Origin: Ignavibacteriae bacterium HGW-Ignavibacteriae-2 | GTDB taxonomy: Bacteria; Bacteroidota; Ignavibacteria; Ignavibacteriales; Melioribacteraceae | NCBI GenBank assembly: GCA_002839805.1 | Contig: PGYT01000003.1 | Location: forward strand, 1-64,000 | Length of the DNA: 64,000 nucleotides | Reading direction: 5' to 3' | Shown: piece by piece, positions 8,502 to 18,390 of the stretch | How positions within the stretch are numbered: position 1 is the first letter of the stretch | How the letters are laid out: every line of letters starts with the position of its first letter | Program-made: the position numbers and the translations under genes | Notes under the pieces: model-generated | The model's input: the letters and a program-made list of their open reading frames with translations, nothing else | Told to the model about the DNA's origin: nothing | Database searches by the model: none

Positions 8502-11500
8502 ATGGCTATGAACGCATCTTTTCCCGGAAATCAAGGTCTGTATAGTTCAGATTTTGAACATGATAGTTGTGGTGTTGGCTTTGTTGCAAATATTAAAGGC
8601 AGCAAATCCCATGAAATCGTTCGAAATGGAATTGAGGTATTGGAAAACCTTAAACATCGAGGAGCTACCGGCAGCGATCCGGATACTGGCGACGGTGCGG
8701 GAATTCTTATACAGATACCCGATAAGTTTTTTAGAAAAGTTTGTCCTTTAATAGATATTGAGCTGCCTGAAAAAGGAGACTATGGAGTGGGACTCATTTT
8801 TCTTCCTACTCTTGTTGAAGACAGACATACGATTGAAAATATTATTGAGCACGCGGTTCACGAAGAAGGACAAAAGTTTCTGGGTTTCCGTGATGTGCCC
8901 CATAACGAAAATACAATAGGTAGAGTTGCCAGATCGGTAATGCCCGAGTTTAAACAAATGTTTGTGGGAAGGGGTAATAGTACTTCACCGGAAGATTTTG
9001 AAAGAAAGCTTCTTGTTATCCGCAAAAAACTCGGCTTGAAAGTAAGAGTGCGGGAACTCTCTCAAAAACATTACTTCTATATGTGCAGCCTTTCTTCTAA
9101 AGTTTTGATTTATAAAGGCCAGTTAAAAGCTGAACAATTGGATAAGTTTTTTCCGGATTTACGCGATGAGAATCTTGAGTCAGCAATATCGCTTGTCCAT
9201 TCGCGTTATAGTACAAATACATTCCCAACTTGGGCATTGGCACATCCATTTAGAATGATTGCTCATAATGGAGAAATAAACACATTACGCGGAAATTTAA
9301 ATTGGTTTAACGTTAGAGAAAAACTTTTTGCAAGTGACATTTTCGGTGAAGATCTTGAAAAAATATATCCCGTAATCGCCCCCAGCAAAAGTGATTCGGC
9401 CGCATTCGACAATGCACTTGAAATGCTTGTATATTCGGGGCGTTCCCTGCCGCACGCTGTAATGATGATGATACCTGAAGCATATACCGGCGATAAAAAC
9501 ATGGAAGAGTATAAAAAGTCATTCTATGAATACCACGCATGTTTGATGGAGCCCTGGGATGGTCCCGCCGCTATATCTTTTACCGACGGTCGTTACATCG
9601 GATCGGTACTAGATAGAAATGGGTTGCGCCCTTCACGTTATACAATAACTGAAGATGATGTTGTTATTTTGGCATCCGAAACAGGGGCCTTAAATATTCC
9701 TGAAGAAAAAATTGTAAAAAAAGGAAGACTCCAACCTGGAAAAATATTTCTTGTTGATACTTTTGAAGGCAGAATAATTGATGATGAAGAAATTAAAAAA
9801 TCCGTAGCTGAATCGAAACCATACAAACTATGGTTGAAAGATAACCTTCTGCATCTAGATGATCTTCAAGAAACAACCGAAGAAGTTGTTGTTGAAAATA
9901 TTCTGCTTTTACAAAAACAGAAGATTTTTGGTTATACAATTGAAGACATTAAAATAATTATACAACCAATGCTGGAGCTTGGAGTTGAAGCCACAGGCTC
10001 AATGGGTGCGGATACTCCGCTTGCAGTTTTAAGTAAAAAGCCTCAGCTGCTATTCAATTATTTTAAACAATTATTTGCTCAGGTTACTAATCCGCCAATC
10101 GATGCGATACGTGAAAAAATAATAATGTGTGAGCAGGTGTTTCTGGGCAGCGAACAAAATTTACTCGTGGAAACCCCTTCACATTGTCGTAGGCTTAAAC
10201 TTGAAAGTCCAATAATCAAGAATTCGGATCTTGTTAAAATTAAAAGACTGGACAAAGACAAATTAAAGACTAAAACTTTATCGATGCTTTTTAATAAGGG
10301 CGAAAAAATTGCCGATTCGCTGGACTCAATCTTTGTAGCTGCTGATAAAGCAATTTCAGATGGTAATACAATAATTGTGCTTTCCGATAGATATGTTGAT
10401 AAGGAATATGCTCCGGTCCCTTCGTTATTAGCTTGTTCCGGACTGCATCATCATCTTATTAGAAAAGGAACGCGAACAAAAGTTAGTATTATTATTGAAA
10501 CCGGCGAAGCGAGAGAAATGCATCATTTCGCCGTATTGATAGGTTACGGAGCCAATGCCATTAATCCATATCTTGTATTTGAAACCATTGAGGATCTTGT
10601 TAATAGGAATCAGCTAAGTGAAAATCTGGATTACCGTACAGCCGAAAAGAATTATTTAAAAGCTATAACAAAGGGACTTTATAAAATAATTTCTAAAATG
10701 GGTATTTCTACTATCCAATCTTATTGCGGAGCTCAAATATTTGAAGCTATTGGAATTAATGAAGAAGTGATTGATAAATATTTTACCTCAACATACTCGC
10801 CGATTGGCGGAGTTGGACTGAATGTGATTTGCAAGGAAGTCCAAATGCGTCACGAATCTGCGTTTGCCGATGAATATCAAGTGTCGGAAATGCTTGATGA
10901 AGGAGGATTTTACGCATGGCGCAAAGGCAGCGAATACCATCAATGGAATCCTTCTACCATTGCTTTACTGCAGCATGCCGTAAGATCGGGCGATTATAAT
11001 CTTTATAAAAAATACGCTCTGCAGGTAAATGATCCGATAGAAAATTACGCAACCATTCGTTCGCTTCTTCAATTTAAGGAACGTAAAACAGTGCCCATTG
11101 AAGAAGTTGAACCTGCCTCCGAAATTGCTAAACGTTTTGCAACAGGAGCAATGAGTTACGGTTCAATTTCCAAAGAAGCACACGAAAGTTTGGCTATTGC
11201 TATGAACGAACTAGGGGGGTTTTCTAATACTGGAGAAGGCGGCGAAGATCCCGAAAGATTTGTGCTTGATCCAGATGGAAAAAGCAGGCGAAGCAGAATT
11301 AAACAAGTTGCACAAGGCCGTTTCGGCGTTACTATAGAATACCTCGTAAATGCCGATCAAATACAAATTAAAATGGCACAAGGAGCCAAACCCGGTGAAG
11401 GAGGGCAATTACCCGGATATAAAGTGAGCAAAGAAATTGCAAAAACGCGTTATACAACTCCAGGTGTTGGATTGATTTCCCCTCCACCACATCATGATAT

Positions 11501-13046
11501 TTATTCAATAGAAGATTTAGCTCAACTTATACATGATTTAAAAAAATCAAATCCGTCGGCGGACATAAGCGTTAAATTAGTTTCTGAAGCGGGAGTTGGA
11601 ACAATTGCTGCGGGTGTATCTAAAGGCAAAGCAGACCATTTGGTAATTAGTGGATATGAAGGAGGCACTGGCGCTTCTCCGCAAACTTCAATTAAGCACG
11701 CCGGTTTACCAATGGAACTTGGCATAGCTGAAACACAGCAGGTTTTGGTTATGAATGATTTACGAAGACGTATTAGAGTGCAGGTTGACGGACAGTTAAA
11801 AACTGGGAGAGACGTTGTAATTGCTGGTATGCTGGGAGCCGACGAATTTGGTTTTGCAACTTCGGCATTGATTTCAATGGGATGCGTAATGCTCAGGAAG
11901 TGCCACTTAAATACCTGCTCGGTAGGAGTTGCTACACAAGATCCGGAATTAAGAAAGTTATTTAAAGGAAAACCGGAACATGTAATAAACTTTTTCACTT
12001 TTATTGCTGAAGATGTCCGAGAAATAATGGCCAAGATGGGTATAAGAAAGTTTAACGACCTTATAGGTAAATCGGATATGTTGGAGCAAGTTGATACAGT
12101 TGACCATTGGAAGGCAAAGTATCTGGATTTAACCAATATACTTCATCGTCCGGATGTACCGGTAAAAGTGCCTATTTATAATATGGAAAAACAAATTCAT
12201 AAAACACATAAATGGGTGGATACATCTTTAATTGAGGCTTGTAATAAAGGAATAACTAAAAAAACTCCGGTAAGGTTTGCTAGGTTAATTAACAATACTG
12301 ACAGAACAGTTGGAACAACATTAAGCGGGAAAATAGCAAAACTTTATGGATTAAACGGACTACCTGAAGATACAATACAGATAGATTTTGAAGGCACAGC
12401 CGGTCAAAGTTTCGGTGCCTTTCTTGCAAAAGGGATTACTTTTTATTTGGAAGGAGACGCTAACGATTATGTGGGCAAAGGTTTATCGGGCGGTAAAATA
12501 GTTATTGTTCCAATGGAAAAGTCTAAGATTATACCCGAACAAAATATAATTGTTGGTAATGTTGTTCTCTATGGGGCAATAAGCGGAGAAATGTATATCC
12601 GCGGTCAGGCGGGTGAGAGATTTGCAGTTCGTAACAGTGGAGCTGTTGCAGTAGTTGAAGGTGTTGGCGATCACGGCTGTGAATATATGACAGGCGGTCG
12701 AGTTGTTGTTTTGGGTAAAACAGGAAGAAATTTTGCCGCAGGAATGAGCGGAGGAATTGCTTATGTGTGGGATAATGATAAAACATTTGCTAAAACATAT
12801 AATCCCGAAATGGTGGATCTTGTGAATGTGGAAGTGAAAGATCAGTCCGAACTTTTAACTTTAATAAAGAATCATCATAATTATACTCGAAGTACACTAG
12901 CAAAGTATGTTTTGGATAATTGGAAGGATCAGAGGAGTAAATTTATAAAAGTATTTCCTAAAGATTATAAACGAGTGCTTGATGAAATGGGCACCGATGA
13001 AAACAGCAGAAGCCTTATTGAAACGAACGAATTAATAAAAGAATAA
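8502..13046 (+). CDS. gltB: Glutamate synthase, large (alpha) subunit
   Basis: A 1514-residue protein of the normal length for NAD(P)H-dependent GltB. The order is: a short propeptide, then the type-2 glutamine amidotransferase with nucleophile C23 (HDSCGVGFVAN), the central domain, the FMN/Fe-S synthase domain (AMSYGSISKEAHE, GEGGEDP, KPGEGGQLPG, CHLNTCSVGVATQ) and the C-terminal GXGXG helix. It hydrolyses glutamine and channels ammonia to 2-oxoglutarate to make glutamate in the cytoplasm. It forms an operon with gltD, 15 bp downstream. The start at 8502 has GGAGAGAG upstream; ATG 8508 is a possible alternative. Confidence 0.97.
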   Translation: MAMNASFPGNQGLYSSDFEHDSCGVGFVANIKGSKSHEIVRNGIEVLENLKHRGATGSDPDTGDGAGILIQIPDKFFRKVCPLIDIELPEKGDYGVGLIFLPTLVEDRHTIENIIEHAVHEEGQKFLGFRDVPHNENTIGRVARSVMPEFKQMFVGRGNSTSPEDFERKLLVIRKKLGLKVRVRELSQKHYFYMCSLSSKVLIYKGQLKAEQLDKFFPDLRDENLESAISLVHSRYSTNTFPTWALAHPFRMIAHNGEINTLRGNLNWFNVREKLFASDIFGEDLEKIYPVIAPSKSDSAAFDNALEMLVYSGRSLPHAVMMMIPEAYTGDKNMEEYKKSFYEYHACLMEPWDGPAAISFTDGRYIGSVLDRNGLRPSRYTITEDDVVILASETGALNIPEEKIVKKGRLQPGKIFLVDTFEGRIIDDEEIKKSVAESKPYKLWLKDNLLHLDDLQETTEEVVVENILLLQKQKIFGYTIEDIKIIIQPMLELGVEATGSMGADTPLAVLSKKPQLLFNYFKQLFAQVTNPPIDAIREKIIMCEQVFLGSEQNLLVETPSHCRRLKLESPIIKNSDLVKIKRLDKDKLKTKTLSMLFNKGEKIADSLDSIFVAADKAISDGNTIIVLSDRYVDKEYAPVPSLLACSGLHHHLIRKGTRTKVSIIIETGEAREMHHFAVLIGYGANAINPYLVFETIEDLVNRNQLSENLDYRTAEKNYLKAITKGLYKIISKMGISTIQSYCGAQIFEAIGINEEVIDKYFTSTYSPIGGVGLNVICKEVQMRHESAFADEYQVSEMLDEGGFYAWRKGSEYHQWNPSTIALLQHAVRSGDYNLYKKYALQVNDPIENYATIRSLLQFKERKTVPIEEVEPASEIAKRFATGAMSYGSISKEAHESLAIAMNELGGFSNTGEGGEDPERFVLDPDGKSRRSRIKQVAQGRFGVTIEYLVNADQIQIKMAQGAKPGEGGQLPGYKVSKEIAKTRYTTPGVGLISPPPHHDIYSIEDLAQLIHDLKKSNPSADISVKLVSEAGVGTIAAGVSKGKADHLVISGYEGGTGASPQTSIKHAGLPMELGIAETQQVLVMNDLRRRIRVQVDGQLKTGRDVVIAGMLGADEFGFATSALISMGCVMLRKCHLNTCSVGVATQDPELRKLFKGKPEHVINFFTFIAEDVREIMAKMGIRKFNDLIGKSDMLEQVDTVDHWKAKYLDLTNILHRPDVPVKVPIYNMEKQIHKTHKWVDTSLIEACNKGITKKTPVRFARLINNTDRTVGTTLSGKIAKLYGLNGLPEDTIQIDFEGTAGQSFGAFLAKGITFYLEGDANDYVGKGLSGGKIVIVPMEKSKIIPEQNIIVGNVVLYGAISGEMYIRGQAGERFAVRNSGAVAVVEGVGDHGCEYMTGGRVVVLGKTGRNFAAGMSGGIAYVWDNDKTFAKTYNPEMVDLVNVEVKDQSELLTLIKNHHNYTRSTLAKYVLDNWKDQRSKFIKVFPKDYKRVLDEMGTDENSRSLIETNELIKE

Positions 13047-13061
13047 AAAGCAGAGATAAAT

Positions 13062-14495
13062 ATGGGTGACATAACAGGATTCAAAAAATTTAATAGGGCA
13101 GATTACAAAAAAGAACCCCCTGAAAACCGAGTGAAACACTGGGGTGAATTTATAAATTTGCCGGAAGAAAAAGAACTTCAACAACAAGGCGCCAGATGCA
13201 TGGATTGCGGAGTTCCCTTCTGCCAGTTCGGATGTCCTGTAAGTAATATAATTCCCGATTGGAATGACCTTGTTTATAAAAACGATTGGAAAGCCGCATT
13301 CGAGCGCTTGAGTAAAACAAATAATTTTCCTGAATTTACGGGGAGAATCTGTCCCGCTCCTTGCGAAAATTCCTGTGTTCTGGCTATCAATAAGCCAGCG
13401 GTTACAATTAAAAATATTGAATTAGCCATTATAGAAAGGGCATTTAAAGAGGGGTGGATAAAGCCCTTTGTTCCCGTAAAACGAACCGAAAATAAAGTTG
13501 CCATTGTTGGATCTGGCCCTTCCGGCTTGGCTTGCGCTGATCAGCTAAATAAAGCAGGGCACAATGTAACGGTGTTCGAAAAAAATGAGTATGTCGGTGG
13601 TTTATTAATGTTAGGTATTCCGAATTTTAAACTGGATAAGAAAATAGTGGATCGCCGTGTAAAATTAATGAAAGAAGAAGGCGTAGAGTTCAAAGTAAAT
13701 ACATTTATAGGTAAAGATATTCAAGCATCTACATTATTGGAAGATTATGACGCTGTTGTACTGGCAGGCGGAGCTGAAAACGCCCGTGAATTAAATGTTG
13801 AAGGACGGGAGCTGAATGGCATTTATTTGGCAATGGAATATCTAACGCAGCAAAACCGTGAAAATTTAGGAGCTGATTTTAACGGTAGTAAAATATCCGC
13901 GAAAAATAAAAACGTTGTCGTTTTAGGCGGTGGCGATACTGGATCCGATTGTATCGGTACAGCCAATAGACAGGGTGCCAAATCGGTACTGAATTTCGAA
14001 CTTTTAAAAATGCCCCCAAAAGAAAGATCTGATGATAATCCATGGCCTCAATGGGCGTTTATAGAACGAACCTCCACATCTCACGATGAAGGGTGTAAAC
14101 GTGAATATGGGATAATGACAAAAAAATTTAGCGGCGAAAAAGGAAAAGTAAAAAAGCTTCACGCGGTTCGTTTGGAGTTCGGCGAAAAAGATTTAGTTAC
14201 TGGCAGGCAGCCAATGACGGAAATACCCGGCTCAGATTTCGAAGTAGATACGGAACTTGTTTTACTTGCAATGGGATTTCTTGGGCCTGATAAAAATGGA
14301 ATGCTCAACGAATTAGGTGTTCAGTTTGATGAACGCGGCAATGTTAAAACAGACGATTCGCGCATGACTACTATTGATGGAGTGTTTGCTGCAGGAGATA
14401 TGAGAAGAGGGCAATCTCTTGTAGTTTGGGCGATTAACGAAGGCAGAGAGACCGCTCAGTATGTGAATAATTATTTGAAGAGAAAAAAAATATAA
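13062..14495 (+). CDS. gltD: Glutamate synthase, small (beta) subunit
   Basis: A 477-residue FAD/NAD(P)H oxidoreductase. The N-terminal Fe-S part has the cysteine clusters CMDCGVPFCQFGCP and CPAPCENSC. It is followed by a dinucleotide-binding fold (IVGSGPSGLACA) and a second nucleotide site (VVLGGGDTGSDC). It supplies electrons from NAD(P)H to GltB. The start at 13062 lies 15 bp after gltB, so the two are co-transcribed. Length and motifs are complete. Confidence 0.97.
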   Translation: MGDITGFKKFNRADYKKEPPENRVKHWGEFINLPEEKELQQQGARCMDCGVPFCQFGCPVSNIIPDWNDLVYKNDWKAAFERLSKTNNFPEFTGRICPAPCENSCVLAINKPAVTIKNIELAIIERAFKEGWIKPFVPVKRTENKVAIVGSGPSGLACADQLNKAGHNVTVFEKNEYVGGLLMLGIPNFKLDKKIVDRRVKLMKEEGVEFKVNTFIGKDIQASTLLEDYDAVVLAGGAENARELNVEGRELNGIYLAMEYLTQQNRENLGADFNGSKISAKNKNVVVLGGGDTGSDCIGTANRQGAKSVLNFELLKMPPKERSDDNPWPQWAFIERTSTSHDEGCKREYGIMTKKFSGEKGKVKKLHAVRLEFGEKDLVTGRQPMTEIPGSDFEVDTELVLLAMGFLGPDKNGMLNELGVQFDERGNVKTDDSRMTTIDGVFAAGDMRRGQSLVVWAINEGRETAQYVNNYLKRKKI

Positions 14496-14521
14496 ATTTT
14501 CTTAGTTTTGAAACGTTTCTG

Positions 14522-14560
14522 TGCCTCTTAAATATTTTCAAAAATACTAAGAGGCATTTT
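14522..14560 (+). terminator. Intrinsic terminator of gltBD
   Basis: A 9-bp stem TGCCTCTTA/TAAGAGGCA (14522-14530 with 14548-14556) followed by TTTT. Confidence 0.8.
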
Positions 14561-14608
14561 ATTTCTTATTCATTTCCTGTAATTTTATTGTGCTAATTGA
14601 GGACTGAA

Positions 14609-15286
14609 ATGAATTTTGCCAATAATTATGTTTCCGAAATTACAGAGTTGTTTAAGGCGCATGCAAATCCCCGCAATGCATTGCCCATGAAAAAATACAT
14701 GAAAGATTTGTTCGAGTTTTATGGTATTAAAACACCTGAGCGCGACGAACTTTGCAAATCGTATTTAAAAAAGGAAAACCTTCCACCGGTAAATCAACTG
14801 AATAAAATTGTTAAAATGTTTTGGGCTTTACCGCAAAGGGAATTTCAGTACTATGCAATGAGGCTTACCCATAAACAATTAAATCATTTGGAAGAAGATT
14901 TTATAGATTTATTTGAATTTATGATTACGAATAAATCATGGTGGGATACAGTTGATTTTATAGCTTCAAATCTTGTTGGTGGACATTTCAAAAAACATTC
15001 AAAGCTTATTATTCCTAAATCACAACTCTGGTTGGAATCCAACAATATCTGGCTTCAACGGACTTCACTATTATTTCAGCTAAAATATAAATCGAAAACT
15101 GATACAGGAATTCTTTTCAACAATATAAAACATCTCAGCAAATCAGAAGAATTTTTTATCCGGAAAGCTATAGGATGGTCATTGCGCGAATACTCAAAAA
15201 CTGATCCAGCCGCAGTACTCAAGTTTGTAACTGCAAATGAATTATCGAACCTCAGCAAAAAAGAAGCACTTAGACTGATAAGATAA
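14609..15286 (+). CDS. DNA alkylation repair protein (AlkD-like HEAT-repeat glycosylase)
   Basis: About 225 residues of helical HEAT-like repeats. The stretch KSWWDTVDFIA matches the AlkD region that carries the conserved tryptophan and catalytic aspartate, and ALRLIR near the end fits the family. AlkD enzymes excise N3- and N7-alkylpurines without base flipping. ATG 14609 is preferred over an in-frame TTG at 14597 because GAGG sits 6 nt before it. It is flanked by terminators and appears monocistronic. Confidence 0.85.
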   Translation: MNFANNYVSEITELFKAHANPRNALPMKKYMKDLFEFYGIKTPERDELCKSYLKKENLPPVNQLNKIVKMFWALPQREFQYYAMRLTHKQLNHLEEDFIDLFEFMITNKSWWDTVDFIASNLVGGHFKKHSKLIIPKSQLWLESNNIWLQRTSLLFQLKYKSKTDTGILFNNIKHLSKSEEFFIRKAIGWSLREYSKTDPAAVLKFVTANELSNLSKKEALRLIR

Positions 15287-15413
15287 ATTTCGAAAAATAA
15301 CTTTTACTAATCTATAATCCGGAAGGAACCAGTAATAGAGACGTGATTTCCCTCTTTGTTTTTTTATTATACAATAAATTAAAATTCCACGCGTTTACAG
15401 ATATATAAACCAA

Positions 15414-15971
15414 ATGATTATGGAAAACTTGTTGGAAAATCAATTAATTCTTAGGTGTAAACAAGGCGATAGCTCGGCATTCGGTTTATTGGTTAAGAAC
15501 TACAGAAAACAACTTTATACATATTTGGTGCGGATGAGCGGCAGTAGAGTTGCCGCTGAAGACTTACTGCAGGACACTCTAATTAAAGCATGGAAAGCTA
15601 TTCCTAAATATAAGGAACAAAACAAGTTCTCCTCCTGGCTGTTTTCGATAGCTCATAATATTGCTATGGACTCGTATCGTAAAAATAAAGTTAGGGCGAT
15701 TATTAAATATACTGATGAACAAGATAATGAGCCCGGCAGTGAAAGTTTACAATATAATATTGAAACGGAGGAACTAAAAAATATTATTATTGAATCGATA
15801 GAAACTCTATCGGAAAAACAACAGCACGTTTTTTTGTTAAGACAGCATAGCGGTATGTCTTTCAAAGAAATTGCCGAAGCTACCGACCAGCCGCTTAATA
15901 CTGTTTTAAGTCACATGAATTATGCTGTAAAAAAGTTAAAAAAAATATTAAGAGAAAAAAATGCAATCTGA
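15414..15971 (+). CDS. ECF-type RNA polymerase sigma factor
   Basis: A 185-residue sigma-70 family protein with only regions 2 and 4. Region 2 includes AEDLLQDTLIKAWKAIPKY and WLFSIAHNIAMDSYRK; region 4 (about residues 125-175) is the HTH with SGMSFKEIAEATDQPLNTVLSHM. Such factors answer envelope signals and are held by a membrane anti-sigma factor. The next gene overlaps its 3' end by 11 bp and encodes a single-span membrane protein, so the two are translationally coupled. Start alternatives are ATG 15414 and ATG 15420; neither has a clear ribosome-binding site. Confidence 0.92.
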   Translation: MIMENLLENQLILRCKQGDSSAFGLLVKNYRKQLYTYLVRMSGSRVAAEDLLQDTLIKAWKAIPKYKEQNKFSSWLFSIAHNIAMDSYRKNKVRAIIKYTDEQDNEPGSESLQYNIETEELKNIIIESIETLSEKQQHVFLLRQHSGMSFKEIAEATDQPLNTVLSHMNYAVKKLKKILREKNAI

Positions 15972-16563
15972 AAATTCGATGTTAGCTAAACAATTTGAGA
16001 CTGAAATATGGCTTTATATTGACGGTGATCTGAAACCCGAAAAAATTAAATTTTGGGACGATCAAATGGAGAGTAATCCGCAACTACGTCGAATATTTGA
16101 AGAGACCAAAGAATTGTTGAAAATATATGACTCCGAAACTTTACACGATATTGATGATCCAGCATTTGAAAAAATGCTTACAGCGGCTACCCGAAAGGGT
16201 AAAAGAAAATTTGGCGGGTCATTTTTTAATTTAATCTATACTGGTGATAATAATGGGTCTGGAGTTAATTTCTCAAAAATAGCATTCGTTTCCTTAATAA
16301 TGATCGCCTCAATTGTAATACTGCTGCTTTCCGAAAAGCCGAATTCCGTTAAAACAATCAGCAACGAATTGCTCGATTGGGAAGCTGAAACTATATCCTC
16401 ACAGATTAACCAAATTGAGACGGGATTATCCATAATTGAGGATGAAAAATTAGAGCAGTATATGTTATATAAACGAACCGGCGATGTTTGGTCTGTTCAT
16501 GTTAAGTCAATACGCAATGACATCGAAAAGCTGATTAAAGAAACGGATAGACGTCCATTATAA
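15961..16563 (+). CDS. Putative membrane anti-sigma factor
   Basis: A 200-residue protein: an N-terminal cytoplasmic part of about 105 residues, one membrane segment (about 103-121, FVSLIMIASIVILLLS), and a mainly helical periplasmic part of about 80 residues. The N-terminal segment (EIWLYIDGDL near residue 14, then an amphipathic helix) resembles the start of anti-sigma domains, but it lacks the zinc Cys/His motif of zf-HC2 types. Its overlap with the ECF sigma gene is the main basis for the call. It would bind the sigma factor until a periplasmic signal arrives, which is inferred. Confidence 0.65.
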   Translation: MQSENSMLAKQFETEIWLYIDGDLKPEKIKFWDDQMESNPQLRRIFEETKELLKIYDSETLHDIDDPAFEKMLTAATRKGKRKFGGSFFNLIYTGDNNGSGVNFSKIAFVSLIMIASIVILLLSEKPNSVKTISNELLDWEAETISSQINQIETGLSIIEDEKLEQYMLYKRTGDVWSVHVKSIRNDIEKLIKETDRRPL

Positions 16564-16588
16564 AGTTTAATAAAATAAGAGGTGTATG

Positions 16589-17179
16589 ATGAAATCATTT
16601 TCAAAATCTTTTGTATTAATTTTATTTGTACTGCTTTGTAAAGCGGTGTATTCTCAGGATATACCTGATTTTCCAGAAATCGCCGAACCAGCTGCGCCTC
16701 TATATCCGTCGATGCAGTTGAGCGAAAAGGAAGAAAACGAATATCTTAAAAATATATCTGAACCTGTAAAAGCTCAGTTAAAAATAATTAAAGAAAACAA
16801 TAAAAACAGGTACCACGATTTTCTCAGAGAATACTATTATAGAAATATGAAGTTTCCAGCGCTTCATCGTTCTGAGAAACAGATGAGACAAAACGAAAAA
16901 GATGTTATTGAAAATGAAATTTTGGTAGAGTCTCTGGCAATAAAGTATAAAAAAAGCAAAGCAGGTGAAAAAGAAAAAATTAAGAACGATTTAGAAAAAA
17001 GTCTGAACAAACTTTTTGATTTGAAAGAAGGGCTAAGGGAAAACGAAGTAAAAGAATTGGAAAAAAGATTACAGGAGTTGAAAGAAAAGTTAAATATCAG
17101 ACAAAAAAACAAAAGTACAATAATCCGCAGAAGAATTGATGAATTACTGGGGGATGACAAATACCTTGATTGGGATTAA
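16589..17179 (+). CDS. Periplasmic coiled-coil protein of the ECF sigma operon
   Basis: About 196 residues with a signal peptide (MKSFSKSFVLILFVLLCKAVYSQ). The rest is strongly charged and helical, with a long predicted coiled coil (about residues 95-190) rich in Lys and Glu. No family was recognised. Small helical periplasmic proteins (Spy/CpxP/ZraP type) often sit in stress-sigma operons and sense or buffer envelope damage, which is only an analogy here. ATG 16589 is preferred to ATG 16586 because AGAGG lies 6 nt away. It is 25 bp after the anti-sigma gene, so the three genes form one operon. Confidence 0.6.
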   Translation: MKSFSKSFVLILFVLLCKAVYSQDIPDFPEIAEPAAPLYPSMQLSEKEENEYLKNISEPVKAQLKIIKENNKNRYHDFLREYYYRNMKFPALHRSEKQMRQNEKDVIENEILVESLAIKYKKSKAGEKEKIKNDLEKSLNKLFDLKEGLRENEVKELEKRLQELKEKLNIRQKNKSTIIRRRIDELLGDDKYLDWD

Positions 17180-17189
17180 AAAAACAGAA

Positions 17190-17219
17190 AGTCACCCTTT
17201 AGTTAAATAAAGGGTGACT
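17190..17219. terminator. Bidirectional terminator between the sigma operon and yitT
   Basis: A 12-bp perfect stem (17190-17201 with 17208-17219) with a 6-nt loop between two convergent genes, flanked by AAAAAA on one side and TTTATTT on the other. Confidence 0.8.
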
Positions 17220-17225
17220 GTTTAT

Positions 17226-18161
17226 TTAAATTCTTCTTCTGAAACCTTCGCCTAATACTTCGTGAACATTGTTTATAATAACAAATGCATCCGGATCGAT
17301 TTCTTTTATTTGATCTGTTAACAAGCCGAGTTCTCTTATAGAAATAATAGTCATAATCATTTCACGTTCAACATTGCGGTACAATCCGCGAGTTTTAATA
17401 GCAGTTGCGCCGCGGCTCATACCGGTCATAATTTTTTGTGCTATCAATTCGTGCTTGTCAGATATAACATAAACTACTCTCGCATAGTCGAAACCGTCAA
17501 TAATAGCGTCAATTATTCTCGCTGAGATAAAAAGTAAAAAGAAAGCATATAGGGTTAACGAAAATGCCGGTCTGGCATCAGCAAGATCTTTTATCTCAAT
17601 AATAAATCCTGCCAATGAAATTACAATAAAATCTATAAGCATAATTGCTGTGCCGGGTTTGATACCGAATTTTGTTCGCATAATAGCGGCCACAATATCC
17701 GAGCCGGCGGTTGTACCGCGGAATTTGAATATTATTCCCAAACCTATACCAAGCAGTACAGCGCCAATTAGTATTAGAAATAAAAAGTCATTATTCAAAA
17801 GATCTTTTATTGTTTGTGTATCCTGCAATCTTATTTTTTCCAATCCAGGAATATCTCCACGGAAAAGATCAATAAAAATTGAACTCATTGTAAAACCGTA
17901 AAATGTTTTGGCGCCGAATTGTTTGCCTAGTACTTTCGTACCCCAAATAAATAAAGGGACATTAAAAATCCAAATCAAAACACCAATTGGAAAAGTGTTG
18001 TCCGATAAATAGTGTATTGCCATTGCCAATCCGGTAACTCCTCCAGGAACAACTTTGGCGTCCACCAAAAAAACTCCTATCCCTATAGCCATAAAAGCGG
18101 CGCCAATTGTTATGGCGATATAGTCTATAAATGGGTATTTTTTTAACATCGAGTCTGTCAT
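17226..18161 (-). CDS. YitT family membrane protein (DUF161 + DUF2179)
   Basis: A 311-residue protein with five to six membrane segments in residues 1-215, including the conserved loop KVVPGGVTGLAMAIHYL and GTTAGSDIVAAI of YitT proteins. A C-terminal soluble DUF2179 domain (about 225-305) contains GMSRGATAIKTRGLY. The function of the family is not established; it is a widely spread inner-membrane protein. The start at 18161 is supported by GAGG 6 nt upstream. Confidence 0.88.
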   Translation of the reverse strand: MTDSMLKKYPFIDYIAITIGAAFMAIGIGVFLVDAKVVPGGVTGLAMAIHYLSDNTFPIGVLIWIFNVPLFIWGTKVLGKQFGAKTFYGFTMSSIFIDLFRGDIPGLEKIRLQDTQTIKDLLNNDFLFLILIGAVLLGIGLGIIFKFRGTTAGSDIVAAIMRTKFGIKPGTAIMLIDFIVISLAGFIIEIKDLADARPAFSLTLYAFFLLFISARIIDAIIDGFDYARVVYVISDKHELIAQKIMTGMSRGATAIKTRGLYRNVEREMIMTIISIRELGLLTDQIKEIDPDAFVIINNVHEVLGEGFRRRI

Positions 18162-18390
18162 TCTATCCTCTAAATAAGTAAACTTCTAAGTGTTTTCGTT
18201 GAATTTGACAAATCGAACGAAAATTAGTTTACTAAGCTAAGCAGATTAATTTTCAGGGCAAAAAAAATGTTTGTAGTTAAGGAATTAACTTTTATAAAAC
18301 TTTGCGGCAATGAAAAATTTTATGCAGAACAATTAGGAATTACAGGGGTATAAAAGTTAAATTTAATGTTAAATATAAATTGGAGTGGAT

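Noticed and set aside
11522-12136. A 204-codon open frame on the minus strand inside gltB
   Set aside because: It lies wholly antisense to the conserved synthase domain of gltB and its translation shows no family-like features.
15325-15346. GGAACC followed by CGTGA, like an auto-regulated ECF promoter
   Set aside because: The spacer is about 11 nt, too short for the usual 15-17 nt between -35 and -10 elements.
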